64,000 nt of DNA from an uncultured Sphingomonas sp. (GTDB lineage: Bacteria > Pseudomonadota > Alphaproteobacteria > Sphingomonadales > Sphingomonadaceae): NCBI GenBank assembly GCA_913776045.1, contig CAJYOI010000015.1, positions 49,765 to 113,764 on the forward strand. The letters are read 5' to 3'. The notes under the pieces are model-generated. The model had not been told where the DNA came from. It saw only the letters and a program-made list of their open reading frames with translations, and ran no database searches. The first letter of the stretch is position 1; each line of letters starts with the position of its first letter. Position numbers and translations under genes: made by a program. Shown piece by piece: positions 24,714-33,281 of this stretch.

Positions 24714-26882
24714 ATGTCCTCCCGCGCCCGCGTGATCGTGATGAATTCGGCTCTCGGGCCGCTCGACTATCGTGTGCCGCAGGGCATGCATGTCGAGCCG
24801 GGGTCGATCGTCGTCGCGCCGCTGGGGCCGCGGCAGTTGCTGGGCGTTGCGTGGGACGCCGATCGGCTGAAGTCGGAGCATGTCGGCGACAATCGCCTGC
24901 GCAACCTGCTGGGTGTGGCCGACGTGCCGCCGCTGCCCGCGCCGCTGCGCCGACTGGTCGAGTGGACCGCGGACTATTACCTCGCCCCCCTCGCCGCGGT
25001 CTTGCGCATGACGATGCCATCGTCCTCGGCGCTCGAGGGCACCAAGCTGATCGTCGAATATCGCGCGACCGGCCATGTCCCGGAACGCCTGACTCCGCAG
25101 CGCGCGCAGGCGCTGGAGCGGATCGGCGACCGCCAGGGGCTGGTGCGCGAACTGGCGACGATCGCCGATGTCAGCGACGGGGTCATCCGCGGGCTGATCA
25201 AAGCCGGGGCAATCGAAGGGGTGGAGGTCGATCTCGACTCCCCCTTCCCCGAACCCGATCCAGATTTCGGCGCGCCGGTGCTCTCGACCGACCAGGCCTA
25301 TGCCGCGGGCATCCTGCAGGGGTCGGTTGCGGCGGGGGCGTTCGAGCCGTTCCTGCTCGACGGCGTGACCGGATCGGGCAAGACCGAAGTGTATCTGGAG
25401 GCGGTCGCGGAAGCGATCCGGCGCGGGCAACAGTCGCTGATCCTGCTGCCCGAAATCGCGCTGACCGAACCGTTCCTCAAGCGCTTCCATGCGCGGTTCG
25501 GGGTCGAGCCCGTGGCTTGGCATTCGGGCCTACGATCGTCGCAGCGGCGGAGGGCGTGGCGACTGATCGCGACGGGACAAGCGAAGGTGACGGTCGGCGC
25601 GCGGTCGGCGCTGTTCCTGCCCTACGCAAACCTGGGCGTGATCGTCGTCGATGAAGCGCATGAGACGAGCTTCAAGCAGGAAGACGGCGTTCATTATCAC
25701 GCGCGCGACGTGGCGGTGATGCGCGGGCGGTTCGAGGGGTGCCCGGTGGTGCTCGCCAGCGCCACGCCGGCGATCGAGACGCGCGCGCAGGTCGAGGCGG
25801 GGCGCTACCGCGAACTGAAGCTGCCCGGCCGCTATGGCGCCGCGCAGATGCCGGCGATCGAGCCGATCGACCTGCTCGCCGAACCGCCGCCCAAGGGCCG
25901 CTGGATCGCGCCGCGACTGGTGACCGCGATCGACGCGACGCTGGCGCGCGGCGAACAGGCTCTGCTGTTCCTCAACCGCCGCGGCTACGCCCCGCTGACG
26001 CTCTGCCGGACGTGCGGGCATCGCTTCCAATGCCCCAATTGCACCGCGTGGATGGTCGAACACCGGCTGATCCACCGGCTGTCCTGCCACCATTGCGGCC
26101 ACGCCTATCCGACGCCCAAGGCGTGCCCCGAGTGCAAGGACGAGGATTCGCTCGTCGCCTGCGGCCCCGGCGTCGAGCGGATCGCCGACGAGGTGAAGGC
26201 GCTGTACCCGGACGCCAAGGTCGCGATCGTCACCTCTGACACCATCTGGTCCCCGGCCAAGGCGGCGGAGTTCGTCGGGCGGATGGAGGCGGGCGACATC
26301 GACATCGTCGTCGGTACGCAGCTGGTGACGAAGGGCTATCATTTTCCCAATCTGACCTTGGTGGGCGTGATCGACGCCGACCTGGGGCTGGAGGGCGGCG
26401 ACCTGCGCGCCGCCGAGCGGACTTTCCAGCAAATCATGCAGGTCGCCGGGCGCGCCGGGCGTGGCGCGAAGCCGGGAACGGTGCTGATCCAGACCCATGC
26501 ACCCGGCGCCCGCGTGATCGAGGCACTGGTCAGCGGGGACGCGGAATCCTTCTACGCCGCGGAAACCGAAAACCGCCGCGATGCCGAGGCCCCGCCCTTC
26601 GGCCGCTTCGCCGCGATCGTGGTGTCGAGCGAGGACAAGGGCGAAGCGGAGGCGGCCGCACGGACGATCGGCCGCACTGCGCCGCAGGTTGAGGGAATGC
26701 ACGTCTTCGGCCCCGCCCCCGCCCCGCTCGCCATGCTGCGCGGGCGGCACCGCTTCCGCTTGCTGGTCCATGCGACGCGGACGCTCGACGTGCAGGACGT
26801 CATCCGCGACTGGCTCGGCGCGCTCGACTGGGGGCCAAAGGTGCGGGTCGCGGTGGATGTCGATCCGTATAATTTTCTCTAG
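24714..26882 (+). CDS. priA: Primosomal protein N' (replication restart helicase PriA)
   Basis: PriA recognises stalled forks and reloads DnaB. The 722-residue protein has the N-terminal 3'-DNA-binding domain (RVIVMNSALGPLDYRVP), Walker A GVTGSGKTEVY, the DEAH box VIVVDEAHE, LASATPAIET, eight zinc-ligand Cys (CRTCGHRFQCPNC and CHHCGHAYPTPKACPEC) between helicase lobes, and QVAGRAGRG. ATG 24714 was chosen; ATG 24705 is three codons upstream and equally possible. Its stop overlaps that of the convergent chemoreceptor gene. Confidence 0.95.
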   Translation: MSSRARVIVMNSALGPLDYRVPQGMHVEPGSIVVAPLGPRQLLGVAWDADRLKSEHVGDNRLRNLLGVADVPPLPAPLRRLVEWTADYYLAPLAAVLRMTMPSSSALEGTKLIVEYRATGHVPERLTPQRAQALERIGDRQGLVRELATIADVSDGVIRGLIKAGAIEGVEVDLDSPFPEPDPDFGAPVLSTDQAYAAGILQGSVAAGAFEPFLLDGVTGSGKTEVYLEAVAEAIRRGQQSLILLPEIALTEPFLKRFHARFGVEPVAWHSGLRSSQRRRAWRLIATGQAKVTVGARSALFLPYANLGVIVVDEAHETSFKQEDGVHYHARDVAVMRGRFEGCPVVLASATPAIETRAQVEAGRYRELKLPGRYGAAQMPAIEPIDLLAEPPPKGRWIAPRLVTAIDATLARGEQALLFLNRRGYAPLTLCRTCGHRFQCPNCTAWMVEHRLIHRLSCHHCGHAYPTPKACPECKDEDSLVACGPGVERIADEVKALYPDAKVAIVTSDTIWSPAKAAEFVGRMEAGDIDIVVGTQLVTKGYHFPNLTLVGVIDADLGLEGGDLRAAERTFQQIMQVAGRAGRGAKPGTVLIQTHAPGARVIEALVSGDAESFYAAETENRRDAEAPPFGRFAAIVVSSEDKGEAEAAARTIGRTAPQVEGMHVFGPAPAPLAMLRGRHRFRLLVHATRTLDVQDVIRDWLGALDWGPKVRVAVDVDPYNFL

Positions 26883-28483
26883 GCGGCAACCGCCTGATCG
26901 TCGCTGAGGAAGGATACGAACTGATCGGTCGACAGGCGCAGCTTGCGCGCAGTCCCGCTCAGTTCCGCCGCATTGTCGCGCAGGCTGGAGCACAGCGCGG
27001 CGCCCACGCCGGTGGCTTGAGCGACCGCGCCCATCTGGCGTTCGATGTCGGCCGCAGAGCGCGTCGCCCGGTCGGCGGAGGCGTGGACGTCGGTCGCAGT
27101 CGAGCGATGATCCTCGACCGCGATGGCGATGCCGCCGGCGGCATTGGCAACCTCGCCGATCGCGCCGTTCACACTGCGCAGCGTTGCCGCGGATTCCCCG
27201 ACGCCGACGCGGATACCGGCGAGCAACTCGCTGATCAGGTCGCTGATCCGCTTCGTATCGGCGGCCAGGGACTTCACTTCCCCGGCGACGACGGTGAAGC
27301 CGCGCCCCGCCTCGCCCGCGCGCGCCGCCTCGATGGTGGCGTTCAATGCCAGCAGGTTGGTCTTGCCGGCGATGTCGCGGATGGCGTCGACCAGGCTTTC
27401 GATCTGGCTAGCCTGATCCTCCAGATGCGCGATCGTCCGCACGCTGGCCTCTGCCTCTCGGGTCGCGGCGGTGGTCAGCATGGCCTGATCGGAGGCTGCC
27501 TGTGCGATGGTCCGGATCGATTCGGACAGATCGCGCAGCGCGCCGTTCACGACCGCGATGTCGCCAGCGGCGCGCGCGGCGCCGGCGGTCACCTTGCCGA
27601 CCGCTTCGTCGGTGTTGCGGGTACTGTCGCCCAGTTGGGCGGCGGAGAGTTCGAGCGCTTGCGTCGCAGCGCCGATCGCCCGCACTACCGATGTCACCGA
27701 GCGGTCGAACTCGTTTGCCAGAACCAGCAATTCGCCGCGACGCTCGGTTTCGACCCGAGCCGCGGCGGCTTCGCGCTCGGCGCGCGCGCGCGCGGCGGCC
27801 TGGTCGGCGGCTTCGGCCTTTTGCAGCGCCTGTTCGGCGCGAAGCCGTTCCTCGCGCGCCTTGGTCGTCAGCCGTCTGGAACGGGCGATCGCATCGTCCT
27901 GCGCGGTAATCAGCCGTTCCAGGCGCACCGTCAACACCGCCAGCATGCCAAACTGCAACAGTACGGCGACCGCATGGAAGATGACGCGGCCCAGGTCTCC
28001 CGAACCCGAGAAGACCCATTCGGGAGCGACATATTCGAGCACCAGATGATGGATCGCGGTCAGCACGGTCGCCATCGCGATCGCACGCCAATCGCCCAGC
28101 ACGACCAACGCCGCCATCGCGACGAAGAAGAACATGTGCGCGTCCATCTGCCAGGGATGCCCCTGCAGCTGAAAGACGCCGAGCGCGGGCAGGAAAGCAG
28201 CGAGCGTACCCATCACCAACCGCGCTTCGGCATCATGGCGCCGCTGAACCGCCATCATCGTCGGCAGAACGTTGATCGCCACACCGATCCCAAGCAGCAC
28301 CGCCATCGGCGTGCGGTCAGGCACGAACAGATTTTCGATCATCAGGGCTACCAGCGTGACCCAACCGATCAGCGCCCAGACCTGCACGCCCTTGAGCCGC
28401 AGTCGGTCGAGAGTCGACATCTTCGGTGCATCGACCGCAACGTCCAGGATCGGCGCCGCGACGGGGAAGGTAATCAGAGTCAT
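26879..28483 (-). CDS. Methyl-accepting chemotaxis protein with polytopic membrane N-terminus
   Basis: The 534-residue protein has about six N-terminal membrane helices rather than a periplasmic sensor. The membrane part has several conserved-looking His/Trp positions (HPWQMDAHMFFFVAM and AIHHLVLEY), which could bind a cofactor or small ligand. A coiled coil rich in Ala/Glu/Arg (about residues 215-275) leads to the signalling domain with the hairpin tip DIAGKTNLLALNATIEAARAGEAGRGFTVVAGEVKSLA. It would signal to CheA/CheW. The start overlaps the stop of a small membrane protein gene (TAATG), and the pair is probably one operon. No che genes are in the window. Confidence 0.9.
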   Translation of the reverse strand: MTLITFPVAAPILDVAVDAPKMSTLDRLRLKGVQVWALIGWVTLVALMIENLFVPDRTPMAVLLGIGVAINVLPTMMAVQRRHDAEARLVMGTLAAFLPALGVFQLQGHPWQMDAHMFFFVAMAALVVLGDWRAIAMATVLTAIHHLVLEYVAPEWVFSGSGDLGRVIFHAVAVLLQFGMLAVLTVRLERLITAQDDAIARSRRLTTKAREERLRAEQALQKAEAADQAAARARAEREAAAARVETERRGELLVLANEFDRSVTSVVRAIGAATQALELSAAQLGDSTRNTDEAVGKVTAGAARAAGDIAVVNGALRDLSESIRTIAQAASDQAMLTTAATREAEASVRTIAHLEDQASQIESLVDAIRDIAGKTNLLALNATIEAARAGEAGRGFTVVAGEVKSLAADTKRISDLISELLAGIRVGVGESAATLRSVNGAIGEVANAAGGIAIAVEDHRSTATDVHASADRATRSAADIERQMGAVAQATGVGAALCSSLRDNAAELSGTARKLRLSTDQFVSFLSDDQAVAA

Positions 28484-28797
28484 TAGACAGTCCCTCCCGC
28501 CGCGCGATCGCCGCACAGCGCGCGGGGCGCCGACAGCAACAGGATGCCACGTCCCGATGCCGCCGTGCGCAGCGCAGCGCGATCGCCGATCACGATCATC
28601 GATCCCGGCAGCGGCCCTTGCGCGAGAAGTGCCGCCTTGCCCGCCATCGCGACGTTTACGACAGCAGCGATCTGGCCCGTCAGCGGCACCAACAGCATCG
28701 CCCCTCGCTGCGGCGGCGACAGCGCGATGACCGTGAGAATCGTCGCAGCGACGGACAGCTGACAGACAGGCGCGAGAGGGAGGGAAAAGCGGATCAT
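28483..28797 (-). CDS. Small membrane or secreted protein coupled to the chemoreceptor
   Basis: A 104-residue protein with an N-terminal hydrophobic segment (MIRFSLPLAPVCQLSVAATILTVIALS) and a second hydrophobic stretch (AMLLVPLTGQIAAVVNVAMAG). The C-terminal half (GSMIVIGDRAALRTAASGRGILLLSAPRALCG) looks like a small globular fold. The stop codon overlaps the chemoreceptor start as TAATG, so translation is coupled. No family is recognised; the coupling suggests an accessory to the chemoreceptor. Confidence 0.72.
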   Translation of the reverse strand: MIRFSLPLAPVCQLSVAATILTVIALSPPQRGAMLLVPLTGQIAAVVNVAMAGKAALLAQGPLPGSMIVIGDRAALRTAASGRGILLLSAPRALCGDRAAGGTV

Positions 28798-28918
28798 GCC
28801 GACCCGTCATAGCGAAGAGTCCGTTAAGGATAGCTTGCGGATTATACGTATTCTTTGAACTTGCGCGTACGCAATCGTGCCCATTTCCCTTAACCGATCC
28901 ATGCGGTAGGCGTCCGCC

Positions 28919-30415
28919 ATGCGCCTGATACTCGCTCTGCTGGCCCTGATCGTCATTGCCTCGCCGGCCCATGCCGATGACATTTCGGCGGCAGGACGCG
29001 GGGTCGTTCGGATCGTGACGATCGCCGTCGCGGATGACGAAGTCGTCGGCTTCGGGCACGGATCGGGGTTGGCCGTATCGCCGACGCGCATCCTGACCAA
29101 TGCGCACGTCGTCGAGCTGGCGGCGCGCTATCCCGGCAACGTCGTCATCGGCGTCGTGCCATCGCAGGGCGACAAGTCGGTGCAGGGCAAGCTGATCTCG
29201 GTCGATGCCGAACGCGATCTTGCGCTGATCGAGGTGTCGGGCGTGCGCCTGTCGCCGCTTGCCCTCTATTCCGGGCCAGCCAATGAGGGCGAGGCGCTGT
29301 ATGCGCTCGGCTATCCCGGCAACGTCGACCTCGCGACCGCGCGGTCGTCGGCGGATTTCATCACGCCGATGTCGCCGGTGCGCAGCCAGGGCGTGTTCTC
29401 GGGCAAGCGCAGCCTGATGGGCACCGAAATGCTGCTGCACACCGCCAACATCGCGCGGGGCAACTCGGGTGGGCCGCTGCTCGATCGCTGCGGGCGGGTG
29501 CTGGGCGTCAATTCGGCGCTGACGCGCGGCGACGAGGGGGATTCGAGCTTCGCCTTCGCGATTTCCTATGCCGAGGTCGCCGCCTTCCTGCGTGCGGCCA
29601 AGCAGCCGTTCACCAGTGTGGCGACGCCTTGCCAGACGATGGAGGAGCGGCTGGCCGCCGATCGCGCCGCCGATGAGGACGCGCGATCGGCCAGCGACGC
29701 GCAGGCCCGCGACGCCGCCGAACGGGCGCGCGAGGCGCGGGCGGATGCGCTGGCGCAGGCGCGCGCCGAAAACGAAGTGGCGCGCGAGAATTTCATGGCC
29801 GGCGCTGCGGTCGCGCTCGTTTTCGGTGCCTTGGCGCTGGGTGGCGCGGGGCTGCTCGCGTCGCGGGGTGACCGCCGCTGGCGCTTTGCCGCAGCCGGTG
29901 GCGGCGTGCTGATGCTGGGCGCCGTGGCGCTGTTCGTGCTACGGCCGAATTTTGATGCCGGGGCGATCAGTGAAAGTGGGCGCCGCGACGTGAAGACCAG
30001 CGACGCGATCGGGCCGCTGACCTGCACCTTCGTCCCCGAACGCAGCCGCGTGACCGTCTCCACGCCCGAACCGACGACGCTCGCCTGGGGTGGTGACGGG
30101 TGCATGAACGGCCGGACCCAATATGCCGAGGACGGCCGCGGCGGCTGGCAGCGGGTCCTGGTGCCCGATGGCGAGGCGACGGTGTCGATCCTCGACTATC
30201 GCCCCGACACGCGCACCTATACCCAGACCCGCTACTTTCTGGATGACGCACGCATGACCGAGGCGCGGCGGCTGCGGCAGGGAGTGTCGATGAAGGCGTG
30301 CAGCACCGACGCCGCGGCGCGGGCGAATCTGTCCGGCCAGCAATCGGCCATCCGCGCGGCATTGCCGGCGGTGCCGAACGAGAAGCTGGTCTATTCCTGC
30401 AAGCCGGCGGAATAA
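28919..30415 (+). CDS. Trypsin-like serine protease with membrane-embedded C-terminal extension
   Basis: The 498-residue protein starts with a signal peptide (MRLILALLALIVIASPAHA). A trypsin-like domain has His63 in TNAHVV, Asp100 in ERDLALI and Ser183 in GNSGGP. It has no PDZ domain, unlike DegP. An Ala/Arg/Asp-rich coiled coil follows (about residues 240-285), then two hydrophobic segments (NFMAGAAVALVFGALALGGAGLLA and FAAAGGGVLMLGAVALFVL) and a C-terminal beta-rich domain with two or more Cys. The protease would lie in the periplasm. The coiled coil and membrane part may link proteolysis to signalling. A TTGCG-CGTA-CGCAA palindrome (28861-28874) lies 45 bp upstream. Confidence 0.85.
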   Translation: MRLILALLALIVIASPAHADDISAAGRGVVRIVTIAVADDEVVGFGHGSGLAVSPTRILTNAHVVELAARYPGNVVIGVVPSQGDKSVQGKLISVDAERDLALIEVSGVRLSPLALYSGPANEGEALYALGYPGNVDLATARSSADFITPMSPVRSQGVFSGKRSLMGTEMLLHTANIARGNSGGPLLDRCGRVLGVNSALTRGDEGDSSFAFAISYAEVAAFLRAAKQPFTSVATPCQTMEERLAADRAADEDARSASDAQARDAAERAREARADALAQARAENEVARENFMAGAAVALVFGALALGGAGLLASRGDRRWRFAAAGGGVLMLGAVALFVLRPNFDAGAISESGRRDVKTSDAIGPLTCTFVPERSRVTVSTPEPTTLAWGGDGCMNGRTQYAEDGRGGWQRVLVPDGEATVSILDYRPDTRTYTQTRYFLDDARMTEARRLRQGVSMKACSTDAAARANLSGQQSAIRAALPAVPNEKLVYSCKPAE

Positions 30416-30502
30416 CGACGCTGGAGGCACCTAATTTCGCGCCAGCCGCCGTTTCTTTTCACGCCGCCTGAACTGCGCTTCGATCCACCCGTTAGGCGCC
30501 CC

Positions 30503-31279
30503 ATGACTATCTGTATCCACGCCGCATTCACCTACGAATTTGCCGAGCCCAGCGACGTCCTCCTTCAGGTCGAGGCGGCGGCGATCCCCGAACAGACCAT
30601 CGTCGAGGCGCATCTCGACGTGTCGCACAGCGAGCATTTCGCACGCGTGCCGGCGCAGGATTCGATCGGCGAGCGCATCTGGCTGCGTGTCGCCGGGCGG
30701 ATGGCGGTCGATTACCGCGCGACCGTGCGAGTCGAACGGATGCTGGCGGACGTATCGACGCTGCCCGCAGTGCCGTTCCACAAATTGCCCGGCGAGACGG
30801 TCCAGTATCTGATGGCCTCGCGCTACTGCCCGTCGGATCTGTTCGAGGATTTCGTGACCTCGGAATTCGACGATCTGACCGGCGGCACCAAGATAGCGGC
30901 GATGCGCGACTGGATCGAGGCGAAGTTCACCTACAGTCCCGGGGTCAGCACGTCGGCGACGACGGCACTTGAAAGCTTCGTCCAGCGTCAGGGTGTGTGT
31001 CGCGACTATGCGCACGTCCTGATCACGCTGGCCCGCGCCGCCGGCATCCCGGCGCGGATCGCCAGCGTCTACGCGCTGGGCGTCGATCCGCAGGATTTCC
31101 ATGCGGTGGCCGAAGTGTTCCTGGACGGTGCGTGGCACTTGGTCGATCCGACCGGCATGGCGGTGGCGGCGGAAATGGCCAAGATCGGTGTCGGCCGCGA
31201 TGCGGCGGACGTGTCGTTCCTGACAAGCTACGGCAACGCGATGTTCTGCGAGCAGCGGGTCGAGGTCTGGCCGGGGTAG
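30503..31279 (+). CDS. Transglutaminase-like protein with intact triad
   Basis: A 258-residue cytoplasmic protein. The N-terminal half is a beta-sandwich (MTICIHAAFTYEFAEPSDVLLQVEAA). The transglutaminase-like core has Cys166 in QGVCRDYAH, His200 in DFHAVAE and Asp215 in LVDPTG. It may be a protease, amidase or cross-linking enzyme. It stands alone, unlike the second transglutaminase at 42834-43646, which lies in an ATP-grasp/alpha-E operon and lacks the Cys. A family-A repeat follows. Confidence 0.88.
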   Translation: MTICIHAAFTYEFAEPSDVLLQVEAAAIPEQTIVEAHLDVSHSEHFARVPAQDSIGERIWLRVAGRMAVDYRATVRVERMLADVSTLPAVPFHKLPGETVQYLMASRYCPSDLFEDFVTSEFDDLTGGTKIAAMRDWIEAKFTYSPGVSTSATTALESFVQRQGVCRDYAHVLITLARAAGIPARIASVYALGVDPQDFHAVAEVFLDGAWHLVDPTGMAVAAEMAKIGVGRDAADVSFLTSYGNAMFCEQRVEVWPG

Positions 31280-31300
31280 CAAGCCTGCGCATTCCCTTTC

Positions 31301-31386
31301 TCATTCCCGCGAAGGCGGAAATAGATTGTGGCTTAGCTTGGTAAGGATCACGTCTCTCATCGATCCCCGCCTTCGCGGAGATGACG
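31301..31386. repeat. REP-like palindromic repeat, family A (copy 3), overlapping ada
   Basis: Left arm TCATTCCCGCGAAGGCGGAA, right arm GATCCCCGCCTTCGCGGAGATGACG. The right arm lies inside the 3' end of ada and encodes its last residues and stop. Confidence 0.8.
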
Positions 31387-32409
31387 ACCTGAGGGTGTTT
31401 CCCGCACTAACAACGCCCGTTTCCGCTCCGGGCCATAGGCATAGCCGCCCAGCGCCCCGCCGGATCGCGTCACCCGGTGGCAAGGGATGACCACCGCGAC
31501 GGCGTTCGCCCCGCACGCGCTGCCAACCGCGCGCACTGCACCGGGCGCCCCCGCCGCCACCGCGATCTGGGCATAGCTGCGCGTCTCGCCCTTGGGGATG
31601 GCGCGCAGTGCCTGCCAGACGGCCTCCTGAAACGCCGTTCCCTGAACGTCTAGCGGCAGGTCGGTGTGGCGGCCGGGGCTCTCGACCTCCGCCACGACCC
31701 GGGCCGCCAGATCGGTGAGCGCGGCGCCGCCTTCGACGATCTCGGCCTGCGGAAACCGTGCGGCGAGCCCTGTCCGATCCTCGTCGAAGGCTACGCGGCA
31801 CAGGCCGGTGTCGGTCGCGGCGATCAGCAGCGGCCCCAAACTGGTCGGCGCCACCGTCCACCGGATCGTCACCCCCGCCCCGCCCCGCTTCCACGCCGAT
31901 GGCGTCATGCCGAGCCGGTCGGCGGCGGTGTCGTAGAAGCGGCTGGGCGCCGAATAGCCCGCGTCGTAGATCGCGGCCGTCACACTATCCTCGACCGACA
32001 GCGCGCCAGCCGCGCGGCGGGCCTTCAGCGCGCGGGCATATGCGGCCGGGGTGACGCCGGTCGCGCGTTTGAACAGGCGGTGGAAGTGGTGCGGGGCATA
32101 GCCGACGCGAGCGGCAAGAGCGTCGAGCGCGATGCCGTCGTCCGCCGCCTCGATCAGCGTTACCGCGCGGGCCACGGCTTCTGCATCGCGGCCGACCGCA
32201 TCGGGCGTACAGCGCCGGCAGGCACGAAAGCCGGCATCACGCGCGGCGGCGGCGTCGGCGAAGAAGCGGACGTTTTCCCGCAAGGGACGCCGCGCGGGAC
32301 AAGACGGCTTGCAATAGATGCCGGTCGTCGTGACCGCGACGATCAGCCGGCCGTCCATCCGGCGGTCGCGCACTTCGAAGGCGGTCCAGGCGGCGGTTTC
32401 GTCGATCAT
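31357..32409 (-). CDS. ada: Bifunctional Ada: methyl-DNA transferase and AraC-type regulator
   Basis: Ada repairs O6-methylguanine and methylphosphotriesters and activates the adaptive response. The 350-residue protein has the N-terminal zinc domain with GIYCKPSCPARRPLRENVRFF and FRACRRC (four Cys, one accepting the phosphotriester methyl), an AraC helix-turn-helix region (IALDALAARVGYAPHHFHRLFKRATGVTP) and the methyltransferase core with the acceptor Cys in VIPCHRV. The last residues (HLREGGDR) are read from the inverted repeat at 31301-31386, so the C-terminus has been extended by the repeat. Confidence 0.93.
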   Translation of the reverse strand: MIDETAAWTAFEVRDRRMDGRLIVAVTTTGIYCKPSCPARRPLRENVRFFADAAAARDAGFRACRRCTPDAVGRDAEAVARAVTLIEAADDGIALDALAARVGYAPHHFHRLFKRATGVTPAAYARALKARRAAGALSVEDSVTAAIYDAGYSAPSRFYDTAADRLGMTPSAWKRGGAGVTIRWTVAPTSLGPLLIAATDTGLCRVAFDEDRTGLAARFPQAEIVEGGAALTDLAARVVAEVESPGRHTDLPLDVQGTAFQEAVWQALRAIPKGETRSYAQIAVAAGAPGAVRAVGSACGANAVAVVIPCHRVTRSGGALGGYAYGPERKRALLVRETPSGRHLREGGDR

Positions 32410-32463
32410 GACGACGGTATAGCGGTTTCCGAAACCCGGCGCCTCCCGGCACTTGCGGTCAAA

Positions 32464-33264
32464 TCAGCGCGGCAGCGTGCGCCCCTCGCGCCCGGCGAGT
32501 TCGACGACATATTGCCACGCGACGCGACCCGAACGGCTGCCGCGCCGCGTCGCCCAGTTGATCGCGTCCTGCGCATCGAAATTGAGGCCGTACGCCTGCG
32601 CATAGCCGGCGACGATCGCGACATAGGTGTCCTGATCGATCGCGTGGAAGCCCAGGCTCAGCCCGAAGCGATCGGCCAGCGCCAGCGCGTCGTCGACCAC
32701 GTCGCGCGGGTTGATCGCGCTGTCCTGTTCGGCCAGGTCGCGCGCCACCAGATGCCGGCGGTTCGACGTGACCAGCAGCCGCACGGTCGCCGGCCGTGCC
32801 TCTGCGCCGCCCTCCAGCAACGAGCGCAGCGTGCGCGCCTCGTCGGGGGAGGAGAAGCCAAGGTCGTCGACGAACACCGCGAACGGTCGCGCCGTCGTTC
32901 CAAGGCGTGCGAAGAGGTGCGGCAGGCTGTCGAGCGTGTGCGTCGCGACGTCGACCAGCGCGACGCGGGCGGCCGATGCGGCGGCGGCGACCAGCGCCGA
33001 CTTGCCGGTGCCGCGCGCGCCCCACAGCAGGACGTCGTGCGCGGCATTGCCGGCGGCGAGGCGCTGGAGATTGCCGACGAGCGCGGTCTTCTGCTGATCC
33101 ACGCCCGTCAGCGTGTCGAGCGGCAGCGGCGCGAAGCCCCGAGCAGCCGTCAGCGCGCGGCCGTCCCACAGATAGGCGGGGTGCGCATTCAGGTCGGCAT
33201 CGGGCGCCGGCGGCGGGGCCAGGCGTTCGAGAGCGGCAGCGATCCGGTCGAGAGCGTCGGTCAT
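32464..33264 (-). CDS. AAA ATPase, DUF815 family
   Basis: The 266-residue cytoplasmic protein has Walker A WGARGTGKSAL, Walker B AVFVDDLGF, TSNRRHLV as a sensor, and the DUF815 markers (LDTLTGVDQQKTALVGN and GRVAWQYVVELAGREGRTLP). Members are single-domain ATPases of unknown task, often near replication or stress genes. It starts 17 bp after the TPR gene in the same direction, so it may be the last gene of the PrsK/PrsR operon, although its function need not be related. Confidence 0.88.
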   Translation of the reverse strand: MTDALDRIAAALERLAPPPAPDADLNAHPAYLWDGRALTAARGFAPLPLDTLTGVDQQKTALVGNLQRLAAGNAAHDVLLWGARGTGKSALVAAAASAARVALVDVATHTLDSLPHLFARLGTTARPFAVFVDDLGFSSPDEARTLRSLLEGGAEARPATVRLLVTSNRRHLVARDLAEQDSAINPRDVVDDALALADRFGLSLGFHAIDQDTYVAIVAGYAQAYGLNFDAQDAINWATRRGSRSGRVAWQYVVELAGREGRTLPR

Positions 33265-33281
33265 CGCGCGCTCCTAGCCGC

